Part shown: piece after piece, positions 1-8,945 of the stretch
Position numbering within the stretch: position 1 is the first letter of the stretch
Layout of the letters: each line of letters opens with the position of its first letter
From: Lutibacter sp. B1
Lineage (GTDB): Bacteria; Bacteroidota; Bacteroidia; Flavobacteriales; Flavobacteriaceae
Direction: 5' to 3'
DNA length: 64,000 nt
Assembly (NCBI RefSeq): GCF_012524075.1
Contig: NZ_JAAZUI010000009.1
Span: 57,263-121,262, forward strand
Translations under genes and position numbers: made by a program
The notes under the pieces: model-generated
The model's database searches: none
The model's input: only the letters and a program-made list of their open reading frames with translations
What the model was told of the DNA's origin: nothing

Positions 1-827
1 AAAAAGAAAATCAATCCGGTTAGGCTATCAAAAAAACCTGTTCCAATATCTAAAATTATCTCAATTGAACTTCTTATAAATAAAACAGAAATTCCTAAAG
101 CAATTGGAACATCAATATTTAATATTTTATGACTAAGCCCTTTGTATGCTGAAATAAAATAATCTTTTGCTGAATAAAATACTACCGGCAATGCCATAAC
201 AAACATCAATCCTCTAAATAAATACTTGTATTTATCTAACCAAAATTCGTCAACTTCAAAATATTCGGGAAAAGATAGCAACATTATATTTCCAAAAGCA
301 AATGCAGCTATTGTTACTTGGTATATTAATGTTTTATCAACTTTATGGTTTTTTCCATCAACATCATCTAAACTAATATATGGCTCATAGCCTATTGATG
401 TTATCAACTCTACTAGTTGCTTTAAACTGGTATCATTATTTTTAAAAGTAATGCGCAACAGCTTTTTTGGAAAATTAACCATAGAAGTTGTTACGCCTTT
501 ATTTAATTTATTTAAATTTTCAAGAACCCAAATACAAGAACTACAATGTACGCTTGGGATATAAAATTCTACTACTGAAGTTTTACCATCATTAAATTCG
601 ATAAGCTTTTGAGAAATTTCTTCATTTTCTAAATAATTGTATTTTCCTTTTATATCTGAAGGAATTGTTCCCGGTGAAGTTTCTAAATCGTAATAACAAG
701 TTAATTCACTAGCATTCAGTATCTCATAAACTGTTTTACAACCATTACAACAAAATTGTTTTTCATTAAAATCTACAGGTTTTTTACCACAATCAGCTCC
801 ACAATGATAACATTTGTTTATACTCAT
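1..827 (-). CDS. ccoI: Copper-type heavy-metal P-type ATPase, N-terminal part (CcoI/FixI-like), cut by window edge
   Basis: The start codon is at 827 and the frame stays open to base 1, so only about 275 residues are visible. The N-terminus is Cys-rich (C6, C9, C13, C26, C27, C30), as in the metal-binding domain that precedes some copper P-type ATPases. A heavy-metal-associated domain follows, with an HCSSC motif (C95, C98). Hydrophobic membrane segments begin near residue 150. The catalytic core (DKTGT, CPx) lies beyond the window. CcoI-type pumps supply copper to cbb3 cytochrome oxidase. The divergent Fnr-type regulator and the FNR-like site between the two genes support that role. The assignment to CcoI rather than a general copper exporter is inference; ccoNOP genes are expected just beyond base 1 but are not seen. 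Confidence 0.85.
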   Translation of the reverse strand, partial: MSINKCYHCGADCGKKPVDFNEKQFCCNGCKTVYEILNASELTCYYDLETSPGTIPSDIKGKYNYLENEEISQKLIEFNDGKTSVVEFYIPSVHCSSCIWVLENLNKLNKGVTTSMVNFPKKLLRITFKNNDTSLKQLVELITSIGYEPYISLDDVDGKNHKVDKTLIYQVTIAAFAFGNIMLLSFPEYFEVDEFWLDKYKYLFRGLMFVMALPVVFYSAKDYFISAYKGLSHKILNIDVPIALGISVLFIRSSIEIILDIGTGFFDSLTGLIFF

Positions 828-847
828 CTACTTTTTAATTTTGTACA

Positions 848-855
848 CAAAACTA
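848..855 (-). promoter_or_regulatory. Promoter -7 element for the P-type ATPase gene
   Basis: On the minus strand this reads TAGTTTTG, an exact match to the Bacteroidetes -7 consensus TAnnTTTG, about 20 bases upstream of the ATPase start codon. The centre of the FNR-like palindrome is about 32 bases further upstream, i.e. near -40 relative to the expected start point. Confidence 0.6.
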
Positions 856-876
856 TTGATTTAAAGTGACTAATAA

Positions 877-890
877 ATGACAAATATCAT
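877..890. promoter_or_regulatory. FNR/CRP-type palindromic operator
   Basis: The sequence is ATGA, six bases, TCAT, a perfect inverted repeat close to the FNR box TTGAT-N4-ATCAA. It sits between a P-type ATPase gene and an Fnr-family regulator. Its spacing to the ATPase -7 element suits class II activation; relative to the regulator's own -7 element it overlaps the -33 region, which would suit autoregulation. Binding by the adjacent regulator is inferred. Confidence 0.5.
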
Positions 891-899
891 TAAATTTTG

Positions 900-907
900 T
901 ACATTTG
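900..907 (+). promoter_or_regulatory. Promoter -7 element for the Fnr-type regulator
   Basis: TACATTTG is an exact match to TAnnTTTG, placed 35 bases before the ATG of the regulator. Confidence 0.6.
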
Positions 908-942
908 TAGCAAACTACTACTTGTACTAAAAGTTTTTAATT

Positions 943-1629
943 ATGTCAAAATGCTCACAATGCATTATTAAAAGGTTTAATGCACTTAAATCTCTAACAC
1001 ATGAAGAATTAGAGAAATTTTCAGAACATAAAACTACATTACTTATAAAAAAGGGTGAAAAGTTGATGACTGAGGGAAATACAATTAATGGTTTATATTG
1101 TATTAGAGATGGTAAAGGTAAATTAACCAAGCTAAATACTAATGGTAAAGAACAAATTATTAAGTTTATAAAAGGCGGTGATATTTTAGGACAAAGATCT
1201 ATTTTAAGTGATGAATTGGTAGGCTTAAATGCAATTGCTTTAGAAGATATGCATGTTTGTTTTATTCCTAAAGGAGATATTTTAGAAACAATAAAAGAGA
1301 ATAATAAATTTTCTTTAAATATGATGAAAAACATATCTCACCAACTAAATGAAGCAAATACTTCTATATCACAAATGGCTCAAAAACCTGTAAAAGACAG
1401 ATTGGCTGATACTTTGCTTAAATTAGAAGAAATTTTTGGTATTGACAATGAAGGTTGTATTGATGTTGTTTTAACCAGAGAAGAAATAGCAAATACCATA
1501 GGTACAGCTACCGAATCGGCAATTAGATTACTTTCTAACCTAAATAAAGATGGCGTAATTGATTTAATTGGTAAAAAAATAAAAATATCTGATAAAAATG
1601 CTCTTAAAAACATATCGGAAGGGTATTAA
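943..1629 (+). CDS. Crp/Fnr family transcriptional regulator
   Basis: The 228-residue protein has an N-terminal cyclic-nucleotide-binding fold (about residues 25-120), a long dimer helix, and a C-terminal winged helix whose recognition helix contains TATESAIRLL, aligning with the E-x-x-x-R pattern of FNR. Cysteines are at 4, 7, 53 and 106. C4-x2-C7 resembles the start of the FNR iron-sulfur motif, and C106 sits in HVCFIP, the place of FNR Cys122. The third N-terminal Cys of E. coli FNR has no obvious equivalent. Divergent orientation to a CcoI-like ATPase suggests oxygen-responsive control of terminal oxidase genes. Whether it binds an Fe-S cluster is undecided. Confidence 0.88.
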   Translation: MSKCSQCIIKRFNALKSLTHEELEKFSEHKTTLLIKKGEKLMTEGNTINGLYCIRDGKGKLTKLNTNGKEQIIKFIKGGDILGQRSILSDELVGLNAIALEDMHVCFIPKGDILETIKENNKFSLNMMKNISHQLNEANTSISQMAQKPVKDRLADTLLKLEEIFGIDNEGCIDVVLTREEIANTIGTATESAIRLLSNLNKDGVIDLIGKKIKISDKNALKNISEGY

Positions 1630-1648
1630 TTATTAACCATAAGAAATA

Positions 1649-1682
1649 AAAAAGCCTGATGAAAATTTTCATCAGGCTTTTT
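1649..1682. terminator. Bidirectional intrinsic terminator
   Basis: This is an almost perfect palindrome (AAGCCTGATGAAAA / TTTTCATCAGGCTT) flanked by A and T runs. It lies between the convergent ends of the Fnr-type regulator and the alpha-oxoamine synthase, so it can serve both. Confidence 0.85.
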
Positions 1683-1702
1683 TTATTGTATTTAATTTCA
1701 AC

Positions 1703-2947
1703 TTAAATCATAGAAGCTGCTATACGTTTATAAATGCCTTTTTCAAGTTTAGCTCTAATAGCTGAAAAAGATTCGATAGTTTCTTTAACATCTTCTAAAG
1801 TATGTGTAGCTGTAGGAATCAATCTTAAAATAATTAATCCTTTTGGAATTACAGGATATACTACAATTGAACAAAATATACCATAATTCTCTCGTAAATC
1901 ATTAACCATTGCCATTGCTTCAGGTATATCTCCTTCTAAAAATACCGGAGTTACACAAGTATTTGTTTTACCAATATTAAAACCGTTCTCTTTTAAACCA
2001 TTTTGAAGTGCATTTACATTTTCCCATAACTTTTGTTTAAGTTCCGGCATGGTTCTAAGCATGTCTAAACGTTTTAAAGCACCTTTAACTATTGGCATTG
2101 GTAAAGACTTTGCGAACATTTGTGAACGCATATTATACTGCAAATATTGAATAATATCTTTATCTGCTGCAAAAAACGCTCCAATACTAGCCATAGATTT
2201 AGCAAAAGTTGCAAAATACACATCAATACCATCTTGAACACCTTGTTCAAAACCAGTACCTTTACCTCCTTCTCCTAATGTACCAAAACCATGTGCATCA
2301 TCAACTAACAATCTAAAATTGTATTTTTCTTTTAATGCAACTATCTCTTTCAATTTACCTTGTTCACCGCGCATACCAAATACACCTTCAGAAATAACTA
2401 ATATACCTCCTCCTGTTTCTTCCGCAAGTTTAGTTGCTCTTTGTAAGTTTTTATCTAAGCTCTCAATATCATTATGTTGGTATGTAAATCTTTTTCCATG
2501 ATGCAATCTAACACCATCAATAATACAAGCGTGAGAATCTATGTCATAAACAATTACATCGTGTTTAGTAACCAAAGCATCAATAGCTGAAACCATACCT
2601 TGGTAACCGAAGTTTACCAAATAGGCTGCTTCTTTATTAACAAACTCAGCACATTCTCTTTCTAATTGTTCATGATATTTTGTGTGACCAGACATCATTC
2701 TAGCACCCATTGGATATGCCATTCCAAATTCTGCTGCTGCTTCAGCATCAATTTTTCTAACTTCCGGATGATTAGCTAATCCTAGATAATCGTTAATACT
2801 CCATGTAATAACTTCTTTACCATTGAATTTCATTCTATTAGCAATTTCACCTTCTAATTTAGGAAAAACATAATAGCCTTCGGCCTGTTTTGCCCATTTC
2901 CCTAAGGGACCTTTATCTTTAACTATTCTTTCAAATAAATCTCTCAT
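1703..2947 (-). CDS. Alpha-oxoamine synthase; probable cysteate/serine fatty acyltransferase
   Basis: A 414-residue fold-type I PLP enzyme. The PLP lysine is K250 in TFAKSMASIG, and VDDAHGFGTLG is the conserved PLP-contact motif. The family joins acyl thioesters to amino acids: serine palmitoyltransferase, KBL and BioF. The unusually long N-terminus and the overall look match the flavobacterial enzymes often annotated as 2-amino-3-ketobutyrate CoA ligase. In Flavobacterium johnsoniae a member of this family is known to make capnine, the sulfonolipid base, from cysteate. The next gene upstream in transcription order is a cysteine-synthase-like enzyme, which could make cysteate. Substrate (cysteate versus serine) cannot be read from the sequence. 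An intrinsic terminator separates the two genes, so this gene probably has its own promoter. Confidence 0.85.
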   Translation of the reverse strand: MRDLFERIVKDKGPLGKWAKQAEGYYVFPKLEGEIANRMKFNGKEVITWSINDYLGLANHPEVRKIDAEAAAEFGMAYPMGARMMSGHTKYHEQLERECAEFVNKEAAYLVNFGYQGMVSAIDALVTKHDVIVYDIDSHACIIDGVRLHHGKRFTYQHNDIESLDKNLQRATKLAEETGGGILVISEGVFGMRGEQGKLKEIVALKEKYNFRLLVDDAHGFGTLGEGGKGTGFEQGVQDGIDVYFATFAKSMASIGAFFAADKDIIQYLQYNMRSQMFAKSLPMPIVKGALKRLDMLRTMPELKQKLWENVNALQNGLKENGFNIGKTNTCVTPVFLEGDIPEAMAMVNDLRENYGIFCSIVVYPVIPKGLIILRLIPTATHTLEDVKETIESFSAIRAKLEKGIYKRIAASMI

Positions 2948-3043
2948 TATTAATTATTTTGAATAATATGTAATTTAACCTTTACATATAAGAGTACAAA
3001 TTACGGTATTTTTTTTATGCTATTCAAATGTTAATGTTACAAA

Positions 3044-3077
3044 AAAAGAGGTTATAAATTAATTTACAACCTCTTTT
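3044..3077 (-). terminator. Intrinsic terminator after the cysteine-synthase-like gene
   Basis: A 17-bp stem, AAAAGAGGTTGTAAATT on the minus strand, with one G:T wobble and a T run following on the minus strand. It lies 20 bases past the stop codon of the cysteine-synthase-like gene. Confidence 0.75.
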
Positions 3078-3097
3078 AATTTTATTTAATATATTTT

Positions 3098-4135
3098 TTA
3101 CTTTATATACTCAACAACTTCATGAGCTTGTTTTTGAGAATCAAAAAATCCTTGATCTTTCATCCATTCATCACTGTAAATTTTTTCCATATAACGCGAA
3201 CCGTGATCTGGTAAAATTAATACAACTTTTGAATTTTTATCAAACATTCCCTTTTCTGCATATTGAATTGCAGCTTGCACTACTGCTCCACTGGTATAAC
3301 CTGTAAATAAACCTTCTGTTATTGCTAATTCTCTGGCTCTATGTGCTGCAGCTTCATCTGTAACTTTTTCAAAAATATCAATCACATCAAAATCAGTAGC
3401 TGTTGGAATTAAATTCTTTCCTAAACCTTCAATTCTGTATGGATAAATCTCATTTTGGTCAAATTCTCCGGTTTCATGGAATTTTTTTAATATTGAACCA
3501 AAAGCATCAACTCCTAAAACTTTAATATTCTTATTTTGTTCTTTTAAATACCTTGCAACACCAGAAATTGTTCCTCCTGTACCACTTGCTGCAACCAAAT
3601 GTGTAATTTCCCCATTTGTTTGTTGCCAAATCTCCGGGCCAGTTGTTTTATAATGCGCTTCAATATTCAATTCATTAAAATATTGATTGATATAAATTGA
3701 ATTCGCTGTTTCTTCGTGTAATTTTTTAGCAACTTGATAATAAGAGCGAGGATCATCAGCTTTAACATTTGCAGGACAAACATATACTTTTGCTCCCATT
3801 GCTTTAAGCATATTAATTTTACCGGCAGAAGCCTTAGAATTAACAGCTAATATGCACTTATACCCTTTTATAATACTAACTAAAGCTAAACTAAAACCTG
3901 TATTACCTGAAGTGGTTTCAATAATTGTACTTCCTTCTTTAAGTAATCCTTTTTTTTCAGCTTCTTCTATAATGTGTATAGCTATTCTATCTTTCATAGA
4001 ATGGCCAGGATTAAATCCTTCATACTTTACATAAAAGTTACCAGGACTATCTTTAGTAATTTTGTTTAATTTTATTAGAGGAGTATTACCAATAAGTTCT
4101 AAAATATTGTTAGTTATTCCAGTATTTTGTATCAT
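3098..4135 (-). CDS. Cysteine synthase/cystathionine beta-synthase-like PLP enzyme; candidate cysteate synthase
   Basis: A 345-residue fold-type II PLP enzyme. The PLP lysine is K48 in GHSMKDR, the substrate loop is TTSGNTG, and the phosphate-binding loop is GTGGTISG. It lacks the C-terminal CBS domains of eukaryotic CBS, and it has G-H-S where cysteine synthases usually have G-G-S before the lysine region. The family performs beta-replacement on serine derivatives with a sulfur nucleophile. Next to an alpha-oxoamine synthase, a role in making cysteate for sulfonolipid (capnine) synthesis is attractive, but ordinary cysteine or cystathionine synthesis is not excluded. Confidence 0.8.
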   Translation of the reverse strand: MIQNTGITNNILELIGNTPLIKLNKITKDSPGNFYVKYEGFNPGHSMKDRIAIHIIEEAEKKGLLKEGSTIIETTSGNTGFSLALVSIIKGYKCILAVNSKASAGKINMLKAMGAKVYVCPANVKADDPRSYYQVAKKLHEETANSIYINQYFNELNIEAHYKTTGPEIWQQTNGEITHLVAASGTGGTISGVARYLKEQNKNIKVLGVDAFGSILKKFHETGEFDQNEIYPYRIEGLGKNLIPTATDFDVIDIFEKVTDEAAAHRARELAITEGLFTGYTSGAVVQAAIQYAEKGMFDKNSKVVLILPDHGSRYMEKIYSDEWMKDQGFFDSQKQAHEVVEYIK

Positions 4136-4218
4136 TCTCTAGAATTTGATTCAACTACGAAATTAATTAAAATGAGTTAAGATTAATAATCTACAACGTG
4201 CAAATTTAATAATTTTTT

Positions 4219-6285
4219 TTAAATTTTTGTTTTTCCTTCTAAATCAATAATAAAACTATAGTCTCTTGATGTTTCTTTTAAAGCTTCAAATCTCCCGGAA
4301 GCCCCGCTATGACCAGCTTCCATGTTAGTGTGCAATAACAAAATATTTTTATCAGTTTTTAATTCTCTTAGTTTCGCAACCCATTTTGCAGGCTCAAAAT
4401 ATTGTACTTGAGAGTCGTGAAGACCTGTTGTAACCAACATATTAGGATAATTTTGTCTTACAATATTGTCGTAAGGAGAATATGATTTCATATAATCATA
4501 ATATTTTTTTTCGTTTGGATTTCCCCACTCATCATATTCACCTGTTGTTAAAGGTATACTATCATCTAACATTGTAGTAACAACGTCAATAAAAGGCACC
4601 GCTGCTATTACTCCATTAAACAAATTTGGTTTCATATTGATAACTGCCCCCATCAATAAACCTCCTGCAGAACCTCCCATTGCATACAAATGTTTTTTTG
4701 AAGTAATTTTTTTCTCGATTAAAAATTTAGCACAATCAATAAAATCGGTAAAAGTATTTATTTTATGTAATAATCTACCATTATCATACCATTGTCTTCC
4801 TAAATATTCGCTCCCTCTAATATGAGCTATTGCAAAAATAAATCCTCTATCTAATAAACTTAAACGTGTTGAACTAAAGCCGGCATCAATTGTGTGTCCA
4901 TATGATCCATATCCGTACAACAAAAGTGGTGTATTTTTGGTTAGTTCAGTACTTTTATGATACACTAAAGAAATTGGTATTTTTTGACCATCTTTAGCTG
5001 TTGCCCACAAACGCTTACTTTTGTAATTATTTTTATCGAACTTACCTCCTAAAACTTCATGTTCTTTTACAATTACCTTTGTTTTATTATCAACATTAAA
5101 ATCAATTACAGAGCTAGGTGTGGTCATCGAATTATAACCATACCTAATTATATTAGTATCAAATTCAGGATTAAAATAAATACCTGCCGAATAGGTTTCT
5201 TCTTCAAATGGAAGATAAAAATCTTCACTTCCATCCCATCGTATAATTCTGATTTTATTTAAGCCATTAGATCTTTCTTCCAAAACCATAAAATCTTTAA
5301 AAATTGAAAGATCTTCTAACAAAACATCTTCTCTATGAGGTAGTACATCCACCCATTTTTCCTTTAATGTATCTTTATCAGAAGTTTTCATTAACTTAAA
5401 GTTGGTAGCATTATCTTTATTGGTAAGAATATAAAAACAACCATTATAATGTGCAATACTATATTCTAAATTACGTTCTCTAGGCTGAAAAACTCTAAAC
5501 TCGCCTGTTGGATTATCAACTTCTAAAATTCTATATTCATTTGAAACGGTACTATAAGAACCTATTACAAAATACTTCTCAGACTTGGTTTTATAAATGT
5601 ATGTACTAAACGTTTCATCTTCTTCAAAATATATTTCAACATCTAAAGAGGTATCTGTACCTAAAACATGACGAAATATTTTTTCGCTTCGCAATGTAGT
5701 TGGATTTTGACGCGTATAAAAAATTGTTTTATTATCATTAGCCCAAACTGAACTTCCTGTTGTATTTTCTATTTTATCAGGATAAATCTCTCCGGTAACT
5801 AAATTCTTGAATTGTAATGTATATTCCCTTCTCCCTACAGTATCAATTCCATACGAAGCCAACTCGTTATTTGGACTTACAGCAAAGCCTGAAAGCTTAT
5901 AATAACCATAATCTTTAGCCATTTTGTTTACATCAAACAAAATTTCTTCTTCAGCTTCTACAGTTTCTTTTTTTCGAGTGTAAATTGGGTATTGTTTTCC
6001 TTTTTCAAAACGTGAAATATAATAGAATTTATTTTTTTTGTAAGGTACAGATTCGTCATCTTCTTTTATTCGAGCTTTCATCTCTTCAAATAAATCTTCT
6101 TGAAACTGCTTTGTATCAGCAGTTATTGTATCATAATAATTATTTTCTGCTTCTAAATAATCAATTACTTTTTGATCTTCACGCTTGTTTAACCAATAAT
6201 AATTATCAATTCTAACATCTCCATGTTTTTCTAACTTCATCTCAACTTTTTCTGCCTTTGGAGGTTGTATCTTACTCTTTATCAT
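4219..6285 (-). CDS. ptrB: Oligopeptidase B-type S9 serine peptidase
   Basis: At 688 residues it has the family length. The N-terminal beta-propeller covers roughly residues 70-410, followed by an alpha/beta hydrolase domain. The catalytic triad is S539 (GGSAGG), D624 (GLHDSQV) and H659 (EAGHSG). YGYGSYG near residue 470 provides the oxyanion tyrosine. It cleaves short peptides after basic residues in the oligopeptidase B group. No signal peptide is seen, so it is probably cytoplasmic. It stands alone, with 83 bases before the cysteine-synthase-like gene downstream. Confidence 0.92.
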   Translation of the reverse strand: MIKSKIQPPKAEKVEMKLEKHGDVRIDNYYWLNKREDQKVIDYLEAENNYYDTITADTKQFQEDLFEEMKARIKEDDESVPYKKNKFYYISRFEKGKQYPIYTRKKETVEAEEEILFDVNKMAKDYGYYKLSGFAVSPNNELASYGIDTVGRREYTLQFKNLVTGEIYPDKIENTTGSSVWANDNKTIFYTRQNPTTLRSEKIFRHVLGTDTSLDVEIYFEEDETFSTYIYKTKSEKYFVIGSYSTVSNEYRILEVDNPTGEFRVFQPRERNLEYSIAHYNGCFYILTNKDNATNFKLMKTSDKDTLKEKWVDVLPHREDVLLEDLSIFKDFMVLEERSNGLNKIRIIRWDGSEDFYLPFEEETYSAGIYFNPEFDTNIIRYGYNSMTTPSSVIDFNVDNKTKVIVKEHEVLGGKFDKNNYKSKRLWATAKDGQKIPISLVYHKSTELTKNTPLLLYGYGSYGHTIDAGFSSTRLSLLDRGFIFAIAHIRGSEYLGRQWYDNGRLLHKINTFTDFIDCAKFLIEKKITSKKHLYAMGGSAGGLLMGAVINMKPNLFNGVIAAVPFIDVVTTMLDDSIPLTTGEYDEWGNPNEKKYYDYMKSYSPYDNIVRQNYPNMLVTTGLHDSQVQYFEPAKWVAKLRELKTDKNILLLHTNMEAGHSGASGRFEALKETSRDYSFIIDLEGKTKI

Positions 6286-6321
6286 TTTTAATAATTTATT
6301 TTCTCAAAAGCGCAAAAATAC

Positions 6322-6329
6322 TATATTTG
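6322..6329 (+). promoter_or_regulatory. Promoter -7 element for ybaB
   Basis: TATATTTG matches TAnnTTTG exactly, 30 bases upstream of the ybaB ATG. Confidence 0.6.
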
Positions 6330-6358
6330 CCTTTGTAACAAGTTAAAATTACTATAAA

Positions 6359-6679
6359 ATGTTTGGAGATTTATCTGGTATGATGGGAAAACTTAAAGAA
6401 GCCCAACAAAAAATTGAAGAAACCAAAATTAGACTCAATACTATTTTAATTGATGAAGATGCTGGTAATGGAAAAGTAAAAGTAACCGTTACAGCAAACA
6501 GAAATGTTAAGAGCATTTCAATCTCAGAAGAATTAACAGATAAAGAAGAAATTGAAGATTATTTAATTATTGCTTTAAACAAAGCTTTAAATAAAGCAAA
6601 TACGATTAATGAAGCTGAACTGGCAGCAGCTGCAAAAGATGGTATGCCAAACATACCCGGAATGGATTTGTTTAAATAA
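6359..6679 (+). CDS. ybaB: YbaB/EbfC family nucleoid-associated protein
   Basis: A 106-residue protein with the family layout: an N-terminal helix rich in K, E and Q ([15 protein letters not shown]), a central beta sheet, and C-terminal helices rich in alanine and lysine. YbaB proteins form tweezer-like dimers that bind DNA. The classic dnaX-ybaB-recR neighbourhood is absent. The stop codon lies one base from the stop of the convergent helicase gene. Confidence 0.88.
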   Translation: MFGDLSGMMGKLKEAQQKIEETKIRLNTILIDEDAGNGKVKVTVTANRNVKSISISEELTDKEEIEDYLIIALNKALNKANTINEAELAAAAKDGMPNIPGMDLFK

Positions 6680-6680
6680 T

Positions 6681-8108
6681 TTATTCTATAAAATATTCGT
6701 CTTTAAATCCTATCAAAAATACTTTTTCCTGAGCTCTGGTAACTGCTGTATACAACCATCGTAAATATTCAACATTTTGACCTTCAGGCAAATATGGCTG
6801 TTCAATAAATACAGTTTTCCATTGTCCTCCTTGAGATTTATGACATGTTACTGCGTACGAGAACTTAACCTGTAATGCATTAAAATATTTACTTTTTTTA
6901 ATTCCTAAAAGTTGTTTGTATTTAGATTTTTCTTGCGCAAAATCTTTAGCTACTTCTTGATATAATCTATTGGAATCTTCATAAGATAATGAGGGAGATT
7001 CGGAAGCAAGTGTATCTAATAATAATACCGTTTCAAATGGTTTTTGTTTTGGATAATCTATCATTCTTATTTTAACTTCGGCAAACCTGAAACCATATAG
7101 CTCTTTAATGCTAAAAATTTCCAATATTTCACAAATATCACCATTAGCAATAAAACCGGCTTCACTGGTTTCATTTAACCAGAAATAGTTGTTTTTTACA
7201 ACCATAACAAAATCTCCGGTAGAAATTTCATTTTCCTGTCCTCTAATTTTACTTCTTATTTGCTGATTATATTGATTTGCTCTTTTATTGGACCTTACAA
7301 TAAAAGCCGTATCTTCAACACCAATATTATCGTATGCGGTATTAATGGCATCTTGTATCTCATAACCATCAACCAGTCTAATTAAATCCGGAAAACCAAG
7401 CTGAAACTGAAAATCACTATATCCATTGTTTGCCAAAATTAAACGCAAATCTGTTGCGTTTACTAAAATTCCTGAATTTATATGCTGTCGCATAACTTCA
7501 TTCAATTCAATTTCAGTAATTTGTTTGTTATAATTTAATTCAAGTTTACGAGTATCTAAAGCTGGACTAATATCTAATTTTACCGGTGGTAACTGTGCTG
7601 TATCACCAATTAACACTAATTTACAATTTACACCGGAATATATATATGAAATTAAATCATCCAATAACGAGCCATTTTCAAATAATTTTGAACCAGTTGG
7701 TGTATCGGGTATCATTGAAGCTTCATCTACAAAAAAGATAGTATTTGTATGTTTATTGGTTTGAAGTGTAAAATCTACTCCTCCACTTTTATTTTTACGT
7801 GGAAAATATATTTTCTTATGTATTGTAAAAGCTTGCTTATTGGAATATCCCGAAATAACTTTTGCAGCTCTTCCTGTTGGTGCCAATAAAACAGCTTTTT
7901 TGCCAATTCTCCATAAATTATTAACAACCGTACTAATAGTTGTAGTTTTACCTGTACCAGCATAACCTTTAATTAAAAAAAGAGCTTTATTATTATTTTC
8001 AAATATGAAATTTGAAAGTTTTTCAAGTAATAAATTTTGAGTATTTGTAGGTTCAAAAGGAAACTTTTCTAACAAGGTTTTATAAAATTCTGGAGCAGTT
8101 TTTGTCAT
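6681..8108 (-). CDS. RecD-like superfamily 1 DNA helicase (AAA/UvrD_C_2)
   Basis: A 475-residue ATPase with Walker A GYAGTGKTT near residue 49, Walker B FFVDEASM, motif III GDTAQLPPV and VMRQ. The C-terminal motifs V and VI are YAVTCHKSQGGQW and WLYTAVTRA. This arrangement matches compact RecD2-like helicases of Bacteroidetes that stand outside a RecBCD operon. It is shorter than classical RecD2 because the N-terminal HhH domains are missing. Role: 5'-3' DNA unwinding in repair, inferred from family. Confidence 0.87.
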   Translation of the reverse strand: MTKTAPEFYKTLLEKFPFEPTNTQNLLLEKLSNFIFENNNKALFLIKGYAGTGKTTTISTVVNNLWRIGKKAVLLAPTGRAAKVISGYSNKQAFTIHKKIYFPRKNKSGGVDFTLQTNKHTNTIFFVDEASMIPDTPTGSKLFENGSLLDDLISYIYSGVNCKLVLIGDTAQLPPVKLDISPALDTRKLELNYNKQITEIELNEVMRQHINSGILVNATDLRLILANNGYSDFQFQLGFPDLIRLVDGYEIQDAINTAYDNIGVEDTAFIVRSNKRANQYNQQIRSKIRGQENEISTGDFVMVVKNNYFWLNETSEAGFIANGDICEILEIFSIKELYGFRFAEVKIRMIDYPKQKPFETVLLLDTLASESPSLSYEDSNRLYQEVAKDFAQEKSKYKQLLGIKKSKYFNALQVKFSYAVTCHKSQGGQWKTVFIEQPYLPEGQNVEYLRWLYTAVTRAQEKVFLIGFKDEYFIE

Positions 8109-8176
8109 ATTTTAAATAAATTTCAAATATACAAATTGATTTATGCTTAAAAATTTTTCTCGTTAAAAAAAATTTG

Positions 8177-8184
8177 TAGATTTG
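8177..8184 (+). promoter_or_regulatory. Promoter -7 element for the 8.2 kb operon
   Basis: TAGATTTG matches TAnnTTTG, 30 bases before the ATG of the first gene. Confidence 0.55.
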
Positions 8185-8213
8185 CGTACACACTTTAAAA
8201 AATAAATACACAA

Positions 8214-8945
8214 ATGACAACAATTTTGATTATATTAGCAGCTATAATAGTTACTGCTTTTTTGGCTTATGCAATTGTTAATTTTATTCCAAGAAAATTG
8301 CATTGGTTAGTATCAATAATATTAATTGCTTTAGCAGTTTTTTTAATTTATAAAATTAACTTCGAAATTTCAAAACCAATTAAATTTAACAAAGAGAAAA
8401 AAGTTAAGTACGCCAAAGTAATTAATAATTTGAAAATTATTCGTGATGCTGAAGTTGCTCATAGAAAAGTAACTGGGAAATATACTGCTGACGGTGAAGC
8501 TTTAATCAAATTTATAGATACTGCTAAATTTGCTTTAACACAAACCAGAAACGTACCAAAAACTATAAATGTTGGTGGTGGTATAACAAAAGAAATTGAA
8601 GTTAGAGTTGTTGATACAATTGGTTATGAGGAAGTTAGAGCTTCATTTGTAGGAAAAGATTACAAAAACATGCTTCAAATACCGGGAACCGATCAAAAAT
8701 TTAAAATCGAAATTGGTGAAGTTGAAAAAATAGCCGGTTTAAAAGCTCCAGTATTCGAAGTTAAAGTTGATAAAGGCTTAATTTTGAAAGGAATGGATGA
8801 GAACTTAATTAGACAAGAAAAAGAAGCAATTGGAGGTGAAGAAATTAGAGGTGAATATATTAGAGTTGGTTCATTAGCTGAAGTAAGCGAAGACGGAAAT
8901 TGGCCACCATTTTATGATAAAGGAGATAAAAAAGATAAGGAATAA
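8214..8945 (+). CDS. Conserved membrane protein with pseudopilin-like segment, function unknown
   Basis: A 243-residue protein with two N-terminal membrane helices (about residues 3-25 and 30-48) joined by FIPRKLHW. A helix and soluble domain follow, of which NLKIIRDAEVAHRKVTGKYT (about residues 75-95) resembles the region after the helix in GspG-type pseudopilins. The C-terminus is charged. It overlaps the next gene, a DUF3822 protein, by 32 bases, suggesting translational coupling. I do not recognise a named family; the pseudopilin likeness is my reading and is weak. Confidence 0.75.
   Translation: MTTILIILAAIIVTAFLAYAIVNFIPRKLHWLVSIILIALAVFLIYKINFEISKPIKFNKEKKVKYAKVINNLKIIRDAEVAHRKVTGKYTADGEALIKFIDTAKFALTQTRNVPKTINVGGGITKEIEVRVVDTIGYEEVRASFVGKDYKNMLQIPGTDQKFKIEIGEVEKIAGLKAPVFEVKVDKGLILKGMDENLIRQEKEAIGGEEIRGEYIRVGSLAEVSEDGNWPPFYDKGDKKDKE

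Noticed and set aside
927..1334. 135-codon minus-strand frame over the Fnr-type gene
   Set aside because: Shadow of a well-supported regulator; composition is typical of antisense reading of AT-rich coding DNA.
1703..2947. Annotation as 2-amino-3-ketobutyrate CoA ligase (kbl)
   Set aside because: No threonine dehydrogenase is nearby, and the neighbouring cysteine-synthase-like gene fits a lipid role better; the substrate remains open.
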